Positions 1 to 6,243 of a DNA stretch of 6,952 nt are shown piece after piece. The position numbers and the translations under genes are program-made. Under the pieces are notes generated by a model. That model was not told where the DNA came from and did no database searches. It worked only from the letters and a program-made list of their open reading frames with translations. The DNA lies in NCBI GenBank assembly GCA_964533945.1, contig CAZHPA010000061.1, positions 1-6,952 on the forward strand, in the 5' to 3' direction. Each line of letters begins with the position of its first letter. Within the stretch, counting starts at the first letter, position 1. Source of the DNA: CAZHPA01 sp964533945. GTDB taxonomy: Bacteria > Bacillota > Clostridia > Lachnospirales > WRBF01.

Positions 1-148
1 GACGAGCATTTAAAAAAGTAAATTTTATACTTAACTTAGTTAAAAAATAAATCAAAACCACGCCTTATATCCCCGCAGCTTGTGGCGGGGGGTTATGGCG
101 TAATTATATTGATAGTTTAGTTATTGTTTGGACAAAGTATATTTAATA
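1..148. other. Non-coding left end of the window
   Basis: No credible coding region is visible here on either strand; all frames are interrupted. Apart from the terminator hairpin the stretch is A/T-rich. It contains a small perfect inverted repeat, TTAAC-TTA-GTTAA, at 31-43. A minus-strand ATG at 7-9 runs off the window after two more codons and has no Shine-Dalgarno site before it, so it is not called as a gene. Confidence 0.6.
42..101 (-). terminator. Probable rho-independent terminator of the minus-strand gene cluster
   Basis: Two 17-nt arms (60-76 and 85-101) flank an 8-nt loop (77-84). The outer ACGCC/GGCGT and inner CCCCGC/GCGGGG blocks pair perfectly around an imperfect A/T-rich middle. 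Read on the minus strand, the hairpin lies about 48 nt past the stop codon of the PFL-family gene. It is followed by a U-rich run (complement of the A-rich stretch 42-57), as expected for an intrinsic terminator. No comparable U-run follows on the plus strand, which fixes the direction. The mismatched middle leaves some chance that this is another kind of palindromic element. Confidence 0.7.
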
Positions 149-1507
149 TTAATTTTTAATTCCTTGAAGCGGTGCTGGTATTCTTCCGCCGCGCTCTATA
201 AATCGTTTTGGAGAATACGTATTAACGGCTTGAACAACTCCTTCTCCTAAAAGTCCTCCAAAAATAACGCTTTCTCCTATTTTTTTGCCAAAAGCGGGAA
301 TAATTCTAACAGCTGTTGTTTTGCTGTTAATAACCCCAATAGCAGCTTCATCTGCTATAATAGCCGATATTATTTCTTTTGGTGTATCTCCTGGAACAAC
401 AACCATATCAAGCCCAACTGAACAAACGCAAGTCATAGCTTCAAGCTTTTCTATAGTTAATGCTCCGCATTTGGCTGCAGCTATCATTCCGGCATCTTCT
501 GAAACAGGTATAAAAGCACCCGAAAGACCGCCAACATGAGAAGAAGCCATAGTTCCACCTTTTTTAACTGCATCGTTTAGCATTGCCAAAGCTGCCGTTG
601 TGCCATGACAGCCGCATTTTTCAAGCCCTATTTCTTCTAAAATATATGCAACGCTATCTCCTATTGCCGGAGTTGGCGCTAAAGATAAATCAATTATTCC
701 AAACGGAACATTTAAACGGCGCGAGGCTTCATTTGCTACAAGTTGTCCAACACGGGTAATTTTAAAAGCTGTCTTTTTAATTGTGTCTGCAATTTTATCT
801 AAATCGGCATTTGGCTCTTTTGCAAGAGCAGCTTTAACGACACCGGGGCCTGATACTCCAACGTTTATAATACTTTCAGCTTCTCCAACGCCGTGAAAAG
901 CTCCTGCCATAAACGGATTGTCTTCAACGGCATTGGCAAAAACAACAAGCTTTGCACAACCTATTGAATTGTCTTCTTTAGTTAAAAATGCGCATTCCTT
1001 AATAATGCCGCCCATTAAAGCTATTGCATCCATATTTATGCCTGTTCTTGTTGTTGCAACGTTAACGCTTGAGCATACACATTTTGTTGTTGAAAGTGCT
1101 TGCGGAATTGAATTAATTAAATTTATATCGCTTTTGTTAAAGCCTTTATGCACTAAAGCCGAAAAGCCGCCAATAAAATTAACGCCTGTTGTATCCGCTG
1201 CTTTATCAAGCGCTTTTGCAAACATTGTGTAATCGGAAGTGTCGCTTGAAGCAGCAACAATAGATATTGGAGTTACAGAAATTCTTTTATTAATTATAGG
1301 AATGCCATATTCTTTTTCTATGTCAATTCCCGTTTGTACTAAATTTTGTGCATAGCGTGCAATTTTATCATATATTTTTTCACAAGATTTTGTTGCGCTG
1401 CTATCACAACAATCAAGCAGGGAAATTCCCATTGTAATTGTGCGTATATCTAAGCAATCCTCTTGTATCATTTTTATAGTATCTAATATGTCGTAATTAT
1501 TAATCAT
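149..1507 (-). CDS. PFL-family protein, UPF0210/DUF711 type, function unassigned
   Basis: This 452-residue protein has the full usual length of the UPF0210 (DUF711) family. The family adopts a fold related to pyruvate formate-lyase, but no reaction has been firmly assigned to it. Family-like segments are the CVCSSVNVATTRTGIN block (143-158), the glycine-rich GVGVSGPGVV-like region (216-224), ASRRLNVPFGIIDLSLAPTPA (261-281), CGCHGTTAALAMLNDAVKKGG (298-318) and the C-terminal RGGRIPAP (439-446). Three C-x-C motifs stand out: 143-145, 298-300 and 360-362. I see no glycyl-radical motif of the RVSGY type near the C-terminus, so it is unlikely to be a working glycyl-radical enzyme. No signal peptide or membrane segment is seen, so it is probably cytosolic. 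It lies 30 nt after the ACT-domain gene, its usual genomic partner. The ATG is the only plausible start: an in-frame stop sits just upstream, and AAAGGGG lies 13 nt away, slightly far. Confidence 0.93.
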   Translation of the reverse strand: MINNYDILDTIKMIQEDCLDIRTITMGISLLDCCDSSATKSCEKIYDKIARYAQNLVQTGIDIEKEYGIPIINKRISVTPISIVAASSDTSDYTMFAKALDKAADTTGVNFIGGFSALVHKGFNKSDINLINSIPQALSTTKCVCSSVNVATTRTGINMDAIALMGGIIKECAFLTKEDNSIGCAKLVVFANAVEDNPFMAGAFHGVGEAESIINVGVSGPGVVKAALAKEPNADLDKIADTIKKTAFKITRVGQLVANEASRRLNVPFGIIDLSLAPTPAIGDSVAYILEEIGLEKCGCHGTTAALAMLNDAVKKGGTMASSHVGGLSGAFIPVSEDAGMIAAAKCGALTIEKLEAMTCVCSVGLDMVVVPGDTPKEIISAIIADEAAIGVINSKTTAVRIIPAFGKKIGESVIFGGLLGEGVVQAVNTYSPKRFIERGGRIPAPLQGIKN

Positions 1508-1537
1508 TAGTGCAATTATACCCCTTTAAGCTTTAGA

Positions 1538-1807
1538 TTATATTCTATGCATACAATTAAATATGTCTTCATGCATGGTGTGGATTTGGAGCGAATTTTG
1601 TTTACCCATTTCGTTCATCTTATCAATAAAATCGGAAAATTTAATGTTAATGTCATTAATATCAACAAGCATTATCATTGCGAAATAGTCTTTTAAAACG
1701 CTTTGCGCTATATCTATAATATTTATGTTATATGTTAAACATTCGCCGCTTACTTTTGCAATTATGCCTTTTGCATCGTTGCCTATTACCGTTATTACTG
1801 CCCTCAT
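1538..1807 (-). CDS. ACT-domain protein, UPF0237 type
   Basis: This is a single ACT domain of 89 residues, the family's normal length. The N-terminus MRAVITVIGNDAKGIIAKVS is the first strand and the ligand-loop/helix of an ACT domain. NINIIDIAQSVLKDYFAMIMLVDI (27-50) is the second strand, helix and third strand, and the C-terminus HEDIFNCMHRI carries the signature end of UPF0237. ACT domains usually bind amino acids or similar small ligands and form dimers or larger assemblies; the ligand here is unknown. The domain resembles the ACT repeats of GcvR-like regulators but has no attached enzyme or DNA-binding domain. It lies 15 nt after the unknown 197-residue gene and 30 nt before the PFL-family gene. 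The conserved pairing suggests that it regulates or assists the PFL-family protein (inference). AAAGGGGA lies a few bases before the ATG and supports this start. Confidence 0.94.
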   Translation of the reverse strand: MRAVITVIGNDAKGIIAKVSGECLTYNINIIDIAQSVLKDYFAMIMLVDINDINIKFSDFIDKMNEMGKQNSLQIHTMHEDIFNCMHRI

Positions 1808-1822
1808 ACTTTTCCCCTTTTT

Positions 1823-2416
1823 CTATCCTATATATTTATTTAAAATTTCTGAAACATCAACATATTTTGAAAGCTTGTCTACATACAAGTTTCCATTTAC
1901 AAATGCCGAAACTAATACTTCCCCCAAACCTTTCATACCGCTTGAGTTTGATGTATATATAGACAATAAAAAGTCTTTGTGTCTTAATGCAAGTGTAAAA
2001 CCTTCTGTGTAATATAAATTAAATCGGGATTGAACGCAAAATTTAGTTTGTGGAGTAATACTAACGCATTCCAACGTTGTATTTACAGAACGTGGAAGTT
2101 TTATGTATACATCACATATTAAATTCAATTCATTTACTTCAAACATAATTTTAGTTTGAACAGGGTTTGATTCAATTTTACAGCTTTCTAAAATATTTCC
2201 AATTACAGGGATTTTGTCTTCTAAGTCGGTTAAATCAACAGGTTTAACGTTACCTAAAACAGCTCTTTCTAACGCTGCAAAATCAACCTTTTTGTTTGAA
2301 CTGCCGTTAGTTTGTTCAGAAATTTCCCCATTCAAAACTTTAGTTAAATATAAACTTTTAACGTCGTAAAATTTATTTAAACTTCTAGTGTTATCTGCTG
2401 AAAACTCAATATCCAT
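1823..2416 (-). CDS. Hypothetical protein of 197 residues
   Basis: I do not recognise this protein. It is a convincing gene: an ATG preceded at 10 nt by AAAGGAG, no conflicting frame, and a position in line with its neighbours (68 nt after galK, 15 nt before the ACT gene). No signal peptide, membrane helix or cofactor motif is seen. The N-terminal part is followed by a polar, probably flexible stretch (31-43, EISEQTNGSSNKK). Residues 86-155 alternate hydrophobic and polar positions, suggesting a run of beta strands (for example KIMFEVNELNLICDVYIKL at 89-107 and FTLALRHKDFLLSIYTS at 140-156). The C-terminal 40 residues look helical. There are four cysteines (79, 101, 117, 127), with no CxxC arrangement. 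It is probably a cytosolic, mainly beta-sheet protein. A link to galactose use or to the ACT/PFL pair is only suggested by position. Confidence 0.85.
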   Translation of the reverse strand: MDIEFSADNTRSLNKFYDVKSLYLTKVLNGEISEQTNGSSNKKVDFAALERAVLGNVKPVDLTDLEDKIPVIGNILESCKIESNPVQTKIMFEVNELNLICDVYIKLPRSVNTTLECVSITPQTKFCVQSRFNLYYTEGFTLALRHKDFLLSIYTSNSSGMKGLGEVLVSAFVNGNLYVDKLSKYVDVSEILNKYIG

Positions 2417-2440
2417 TTAAAATTGTCTCCTTTGTTATTA

Positions 2441-2476
2441 AATATAGGGGAATGCGAAATTCCCATTCCCCATATT
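2441..2476 (-). repeat. Intercistronic hairpin between galK and the 197-residue gene
   Basis: GGGGAATG (2447-2454) pairs perfectly with CATTCCCC (2464-2471) across a 9-nt loop. The flanking AATAT bases extend the stem with a single bulged base. An alternative stem is possible, because GGGAAT (2448-2453) can pair with ATTCCC (2459-2464). Read on the minus strand it starts a few bases after the galK stop codon and ends ahead of the next ribosome-binding site. The sequence after it is A/T-rich but lacks a real U-run, so a strong intrinsic terminator is unlikely. A weak attenuating terminator, a processing site or an mRNA 3'-end stabiliser for gltX-galT-galK are all possible. Confidence 0.6.
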
Positions 2477-2484
2477 TTAAAAAC

Positions 2485-3666
2485 CTAGCATTCATGACCG
2501 CCATTGCCAACTTCTGTAACGTAGAATGACGGAGAATACCCAATTGCTTTTGTATATATTTCGTTGCATTTTTCAATAAAGTTATCAACAGAACTGTCTT
2601 TAACAACGCTAACGGTGCAACCGCCAAAGCCTGCTCCTGTCATTCTTGAACCAATTACGCCATCTATGCTTAAAGCTGCTTCAACAAGCGTGTCAAGTTC
2701 ATTTCCTGTAACTTCGTATAAATCTCTAAGCGAGTTATGAGACTCAATCATTAATTTTCCGAAAAGGGCAACATCACCGTTTTCTAAAGCTTCTGCCGAA
2801 CGTAACACTCTGTCGTTTTCATAAATTACATGACAAACTCTTTTTTTAATAACTTCATCTTCAATTAAATGCTTGTTTTCCTCAAATTCTTTTACATTAA
2901 TATCCGAAAGACATTCTTTGTTGGGCAATGATTTTTGCAAAATAGAAAGCCCTGTATCACATTCTTGGCGGCGTTCGTTATATTTAGAACCTGTAAGCGC
3001 ACGCTTTTTGTTTGTGTTTGATATAACAATTTTATAGCCGTCTAATTTTAATGGAACAAGTTTATACGACAAATCTTTGCAATTTAAAAGTATTACGTTA
3101 TCTTTTTTGCCCATAGCGGATGCAAATTGGTCCATTATGCCACAATTAAGACCAACATATATATTTTCTGCACGTTGCCCTATTAGTGCAAGCTCAACCA
3201 TATTAACAGGTTCGGTTATACCTTTTGCTTCATTTGAAAATGTTGCAAAAATTAAAGCTGTAACAACTTCAACGGCAGCAGAAGATGAAAGACCGCCACC
3301 ATGAGGCACTGTGTCGTCGTAAAGTAAATCGCAGCCAACAATTTCGTAGCCTGCTTTAATCATTTCATCTACAACACCTGCTTGAAAATTACCCCAATTT
3401 AAGTCTTTGTAGTTTTCTATGTTATTTACGTCAATTGAAACTCTATCAGGTAAATCTGTTGCGGCAAGCTTTATTATATTGTCGCTTCGCTTTCTTGCAA
3501 TAACTCTTGATTTTAGCGTAATTGCAGCCGGAAATACAAAACCGCCGTTGTAGTCTGTATGTTCACCTATTAAGTTAACACGCCCCGGCGCTTCAAAAAC
3601 ACGCAATGAGCTGTCATCGCCGCCGTAAATTTCAATAAATAGCTTTTTGCATTCGTTTACCGTCAT
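2485..3666 (-). CDS. galK: Galactokinase
   Basis: Galactokinase phosphorylates alpha-D-galactose with ATP to galactose 1-phosphate, the first committed step of the Leloir pathway, in the cytosol. The 393-residue length is normal for the family. All three GHMP-kinase signatures are intact: the galactokinase signature GRVNLIGEHTDY at 28-39 (with the catalytic-site arginine R29), the ATP-binding GGGLSSSAA loop at 123-131, and GSRMTGAGFGGC at 339-350. The expected catalytic aspartate is D179 in NCGIMDQFAS. The galactokinase signature, rather than that of mevalonate or homoserine kinases, makes the substrate call safe. It lies 34 nt after galT, whose enzyme uses its product. The start is supported by the in-frame ATG followed by the usual N-terminal helix, although the ribosome-binding site is unusual (six G residues). 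Nothing indicates truncation. Confidence 0.98.
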   Translation of the reverse strand: MTVNECKKLFIEIYGGDDSSLRVFEAPGRVNLIGEHTDYNGGFVFPAAITLKSRVIARKRSDNIIKLAATDLPDRVSIDVNNIENYKDLNWGNFQAGVVDEMIKAGYEIVGCDLLYDDTVPHGGGLSSSAAVEVVTALIFATFSNEAKGITEPVNMVELALIGQRAENIYVGLNCGIMDQFASAMGKKDNVILLNCKDLSYKLVPLKLDGYKIVISNTNKKRALTGSKYNERRQECDTGLSILQKSLPNKECLSDINVKEFEENKHLIEDEVIKKRVCHVIYENDRVLRSAEALENGDVALFGKLMIESHNSLRDLYEVTGNELDTLVEAALSIDGVIGSRMTGAGFGGCTVSVVKDSSVDNFIEKCNEIYTKAIGYSPSFYVTEVGNGGHEC

Positions 3667-3672
3667 TTTTAG

Positions 3673-3680
3673 TCCCCCCG
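3673..3680 (-). promoter_or_regulatory. Unusual all-G ribosome-binding site of galK
   Basis: Read on the minus strand, the galK ATG is preceded at 6 nt by CGGGGGGA instead of an AGGAGG-like site. Six G residues can pair with the anti-Shine-Dalgarno CCUCC through one G-U pair, so it should work. The neighbours use AAAGGGG (galT, ACT and PFL genes) or AAAGGAG (gltX and the 197-residue gene). Confidence 0.6.
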
Positions 3681-3700
3681 TAATTTATTTTTTCTACATT

Positions 3701-4675
3701 TTACTTATTCATAAATTTTTTGTATGCTTCTTTTAATTCTTGCGCAGTTTGTTCAGGGCAAGTTGGGTTACAATGCGCCCATGCACCCGTTTCACTTGAG
3801 GCATTAAATTTTTGCTTGTCTTTAGAGCGCATAGGTGGGAAAAATTCTATATGAAAATGGTAATATTCATAGTTTTCCCCCATATTTACAGGCGATTGAT
3901 ACATACACATCATATATGGAAATGCATAATCAAAAAGAGAATCAAGCGTTCCTACTGTTTCGCGTATAATTTTAGCTAAATCGTTGCGTTCTTTTTCTGT
4001 AAATTCGTCAAGATTTTGCTTATGCTCTTTAGAAACTATATACATTCCGTATGGGTATTCGGAAAAAAACGGAAGAAAGGCACAAAAGCTGTCATTTTCG
4101 ATAACAACACGTTCGCCGTATTTCATTTCATCTTTTAGCATATCGCAAATCATGCAGTTGCCTGTTTCATCTTTATACTTTTTACTGTTTTCAGTTTCAA
4201 GCTGCAATTTTTTAGGAACATATGGGTAACCGTAAATTTGACCATGAGGGTGAGGCATTGTTACACCAACAACATCGCCCCTATTTTCAAATATAAAAAT
4301 ATATTTAATGTTTTCGTCTTTTTTAAGTTCTACAAAACGTTCTGTCCACAAGTCAACAAGCTTTCTAATATGTTCTTCCGAAAGTTCGGGCAATGTTTTT
4401 GTATGTTCTTCGGAGTATAAAATTACTTCGCATTTGCCGTAAGCCGAACTTGTTTTATAAAAATCTGTTTTAACGTCATCGGGAGTTGGAGGGTTTTGTG
4501 ATAGTGCCGGAAAATCATTGTCGTATTTTAAAACGTCGTATGTTTTGGGAACTTTTTTATTATCCTCCGACGGACAAAACGGACACCAATTTTTAGGCAT
4601 TTGTGGGCGGTTTTGTCTATGTGATGCAATCATAATCCAATCGTTTGTTAATGGATTGTAGCGCATTTCTGCCAT
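3701..4675 (-). CDS. galT: Galactose-1-phosphate uridylyltransferase, class I
   Basis: GalT transfers UMP from UDP-glucose to galactose 1-phosphate, giving UDP-galactose and glucose 1-phosphate (Leloir pathway, cytosol). It belongs to the HIT-related class I family, not the roughly 500-residue GalT type also found in Firmicutes; at 324 residues the length fits. The active site HPHGQ is at 142-146, with H144 the expected uridylylated nucleophile. A zinc site is predicted from C31 and C34 (WCPFC), H91 (EEHTKTLPELS) and H142, by analogy with the E. coli enzyme. A further C-x-x-C (174-177) and the C-terminal HFHIEFFPP (273-281) and ETGAWAHCNPTCPE blocks resemble archaeal and Thermotoga-like GalT proteins. 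It is 29 nt after gltX and 34 nt before galK. The ATG has AAAGGGG 8 nt upstream, and MRYNPLTNDWIMIASHR is a typical N-terminus. Confidence 0.97.
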   Translation of the reverse strand: MAEMRYNPLTNDWIMIASHRQNRPQMPKNWCPFCPSEDNKKVPKTYDVLKYDNDFPALSQNPPTPDDVKTDFYKTSSAYGKCEVILYSEEHTKTLPELSEEHIRKLVDLWTERFVELKKDENIKYIFIFENRGDVVGVTMPHPHGQIYGYPYVPKKLQLETENSKKYKDETGNCMICDMLKDEMKYGERVVIENDSFCAFLPFFSEYPYGMYIVSKEHKQNLDEFTEKERNDLAKIIRETVGTLDSLFDYAFPYMMCMYQSPVNMGENYEYYHFHIEFFPPMRSKDKQKFNASSETGAWAHCNPTCPEQTAQELKEAYKKFMNK

Positions 4676-4704
4676 TTATTTTTCCCCTTTCTTTTATTAA
4701 TATT

Positions 4705-6153
4705 TTAGTTTTCGGATTGAAGTTTTTCAATTGCAATATTAATTCTTCTAATACTTTCTCCCTTTCCAAGCAGCGAAATAAGTTCTGTTGCGCCGCAAGG
4801 AGAAGTTGGCTTGCCCGAAAGCGCCGTTCTTATAGGCCATAGCATTTGGGAGTTTTTAACGCCGCATTTTGCTATAAATTCCATAATAGAATCGTGAATT
4901 GCTTTCTCGTTGAAATCTTCAAGCTCTGTTTCTTCAATAAAGGGAAGCACTTTCTGCAAGCTTTCCAAAGACGATTCTTTTGTTGTTTTCATCTTTTTAT
5001 GAACAAAAAGTTCTGTGTCGTATTCAGGCAAAGCGTCAATGAAGTCTACAAGGGAAACAACTTCTTTAACAAAATTTACCCTACTTTGTACCATAGCAGA
5101 AATTTTTAAAAAGTCAACGCTTCTTTTAATGGAATTAATAGCATTTTGCAAATATGGCAATGCTAATTCATAAAATTTTTCGGGCGAAAGCTTTTTAATA
5201 TATTCGCCGTTAAACCACGTTAGTTTTTGCATATCAAATACAGAAGGTGATTTGCTTAATCCTGTTGGGTTAAAATGTGCAATAAGCTCGTCCATTGTAA
5301 AAAATTCTTTGTTTTCAGAAGGACTCCAGCCTAAAAGTGCAATATAATTTACTATTGCTTCTGGCAAAAAGCCTTGTTCTATTAAATCTTCAAAAGAAGC
5401 GTCGCCTTTTCGCTTTGAAAGCTTTTCTCCGTTTGAATTTAGAATTAATGGCAAGTGCATATATGTTGGTATTTCCCAATTAAAAGCATTATATAGTATG
5501 TTGTATTTTGGTGTCGACGATAAATATTCGCTTCCACGCAAAACGTGGGTAATTTGCATTAAGTGGTCATCAACTACATTTGCAAAATTATATGTTGGCA
5601 AGCCATCGCTTTTAATTAAAATTTGGTCTTCTATTTCCTCGTTTTTAACTGTAATATCCCCAAAAACATAATCGGAAAAAGAAGTTTCACCTTCCGGTAT
5701 TAATTGCCTTATAACAAAAGGCACGTTATTGTTTAAGTTGTTTTCAATTTCTTCCTTACTTAAAGACAAGCAATATCGGTCATATTTTGCGTGCTTGTTG
5801 TCTTCATGCAGTTTTTCAAGGCGTTCTTTTGTGCAAAAGCAATAATATGCTTTGCCGTCTTCAACTAATTTTTTGGCATATGCTAAATAATCGTTTTTGC
5901 GTTCGCTTTGAATATATGGGGCGAATTGCCCGCCAATATCTGGACCTTCATCGTGATTAATGCCTGCAAGTTTCAGTGTTTTATAAATTAAATCAACAGC
6001 TCCTTCAACAAGCCTTTCTCTATCTGTATCTTCAATGCGTAAAATAAATTTGCCGCCGTTCGACTTTGCAATTAAATATTCGTATAATGCAGTGCGTAAA
6101 TTTCCAATATGCATAAAACCCGTTGGGCTTGGAGCAAAACGTGTTCTAACCAT
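4705..6153 (-). CDS. gltX: Glutamyl-tRNA synthetase
   Basis: GluRS, a class I aminoacyl-tRNA synthetase of the cytosol, attaches glutamate to tRNA(Glu). Its 482 residues are the normal bacterial length. The N-terminal Rossmann domain begins RFAPSPTGFMHIGNLRTALY, with the HIGH-type motif HIGN at 15-18. The second catalytic motif, of KMSKS type, is KLSKRKGD at 244-251. C105-x-C107 and C128 resemble the zinc site of many GluRS proteins. The C-terminal anticodon-binding region ends with SGKPTSPCGATELISLLGKGESIRRI (446-471), typical of the family. In Clostridia this enzyme often also charges tRNA(Gln), corrected later by GatCAB; whether that applies here cannot be told. It is the first gene of the minus-strand run, and its promoter region is shared with the divergent regulator. 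AAAAGGAG lies 7 nt before the ATG. No T-box leader is possible in the short upstream region. Confidence 0.98.
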   Translation of the reverse strand: MVRTRFAPSPTGFMHIGNLRTALYEYLIAKSNGGKFILRIEDTDRERLVEGAVDLIYKTLKLAGINHDEGPDIGGQFAPYIQSERKNDYLAYAKKLVEDGKAYYCFCTKERLEKLHEDNKHAKYDRYCLSLSKEEIENNLNNNVPFVIRQLIPEGETSFSDYVFGDITVKNEEIEDQILIKSDGLPTYNFANVVDDHLMQITHVLRGSEYLSSTPKYNILYNAFNWEIPTYMHLPLILNSNGEKLSKRKGDASFEDLIEQGFLPEAIVNYIALLGWSPSENKEFFTMDELIAHFNPTGLSKSPSVFDMQKLTWFNGEYIKKLSPEKFYELALPYLQNAINSIKRSVDFLKISAMVQSRVNFVKEVVSLVDFIDALPEYDTELFVHKKMKTTKESSLESLQKVLPFIEETELEDFNEKAIHDSIMEFIAKCGVKNSQMLWPIRTALSGKPTSPCGATELISLLGKGESIRRINIAIEKLQSEN

Positions 6154-6175
6154 TTAAAATCTCCTTTTATGTTTT

Positions 6176-6203
6176 TTGTGTTATTTTTATCTTTACATAT
6201 TAT
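6176..6203 (+). promoter_or_regulatory. Weak candidate promoter of the response-regulator gene
   Basis: TATTAT (6198-6203) is a near-consensus -10 element. At 16 bp spacing it is preceded by TTGTGT (6176-6181), a poor -35 element. It overlaps the gltX -10 element on the other strand, which would make the two promoters mutually exclusive or jointly controlled. The weak -35 would fit a promoter needing an activator such as the regulator itself. An alternative with TTTACA (6192-6197) as the -35 has no good -10. Confidence 0.3.
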
Positions 6204-6226
6204 ACGTTTTATGTAAATATGTAAAG
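6191..6226. promoter_or_regulatory. Candidate operator: three TATGTAAA boxes in the divergent promoter region
   Basis: CTTTACATAT (6191-6200) and ATATGTAAAG (6217-6226) form a perfect 10-bp inverted repeat with a 16-bp spacer. Within it the octamer TATGTAAA occurs three times: inverted at 6192-6199, then as a perfect tandem at 6210-6217 and 6218-6225. This lies between two divergently transcribed genes and overlaps the predicted gltX -35 and -10 elements. OmpR/PhoB-family regulators bind direct repeats, and such genes are often autoregulated, so the neighbouring regulator is the natural candidate to bind here (inference). The 8-bp period is shorter than the usual 10-11 bp. Confidence 0.6.
6199..6225 (-). 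promoter_or_regulatory. Predicted sigma-70-type promoter of gltX
   Basis: On the minus strand a perfect TATAAT (6204 to 6199) is preceded by TTTACA (6225 to 6220), which matches the -35 consensus in five of six positions. The spacing is 15 bp, shorter than the ideal 17. The transcript would start near 6192, giving a leader of about 40 nt that holds the AAAAGGAG site of gltX. The -35 element is part of the second tandem TATGTAAA box, so a protein bound there would affect this promoter directly. Confidence 0.5.
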
Positions 6227-6243
6227 AGTTAGGAGTTGATAAT

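Noticed and set aside
1..9. Minus-strand ATG at 7-9 that could begin a gene leaving the window
   Set aside because: Only three codons are visible and no Shine-Dalgarno site precedes it. A TATAAA at 24-29 upstream has no well-spaced -35 element.
42..101. Palindrome at the left end as a mobile-element end or REP-like repeat
   Set aside because: Only one copy is visible, with no transposase or target duplication. Its position after the last gene and the following U-rich stretch fit a terminator better.
285..539. Open frame on the plus strand within the PFL-family gene; similar ones at 918-1232, 3077-3304 and 4846-5109
   Set aside because: These lie antisense to well-supported conserved genes, have low-complexity or hydrophobic translations and no convincing ribosome-binding sites.
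1725..2012. Plus-strand open frames across the junction of the ACT gene and the 197-residue gene
   Set aside because: They are antisense to both genes, and the translation is a biased F/L/S/P-rich string typical of reversed A/T-rich coding DNA.
6097..6111. HIGN instead of HIGH in the GltX signature, as a possible defect
   Set aside because: Variation at the last position of this motif is common in functional GluRS enzymes; the KLSKR motif and the rest of the protein are intact.
6154..6243. Possible T-box or other riboswitch ahead of gltX
   Set aside because: The region is only 90 bp, the predicted leader is about 40 nt, and no T-box sequence or terminator/antiterminator pair is present.
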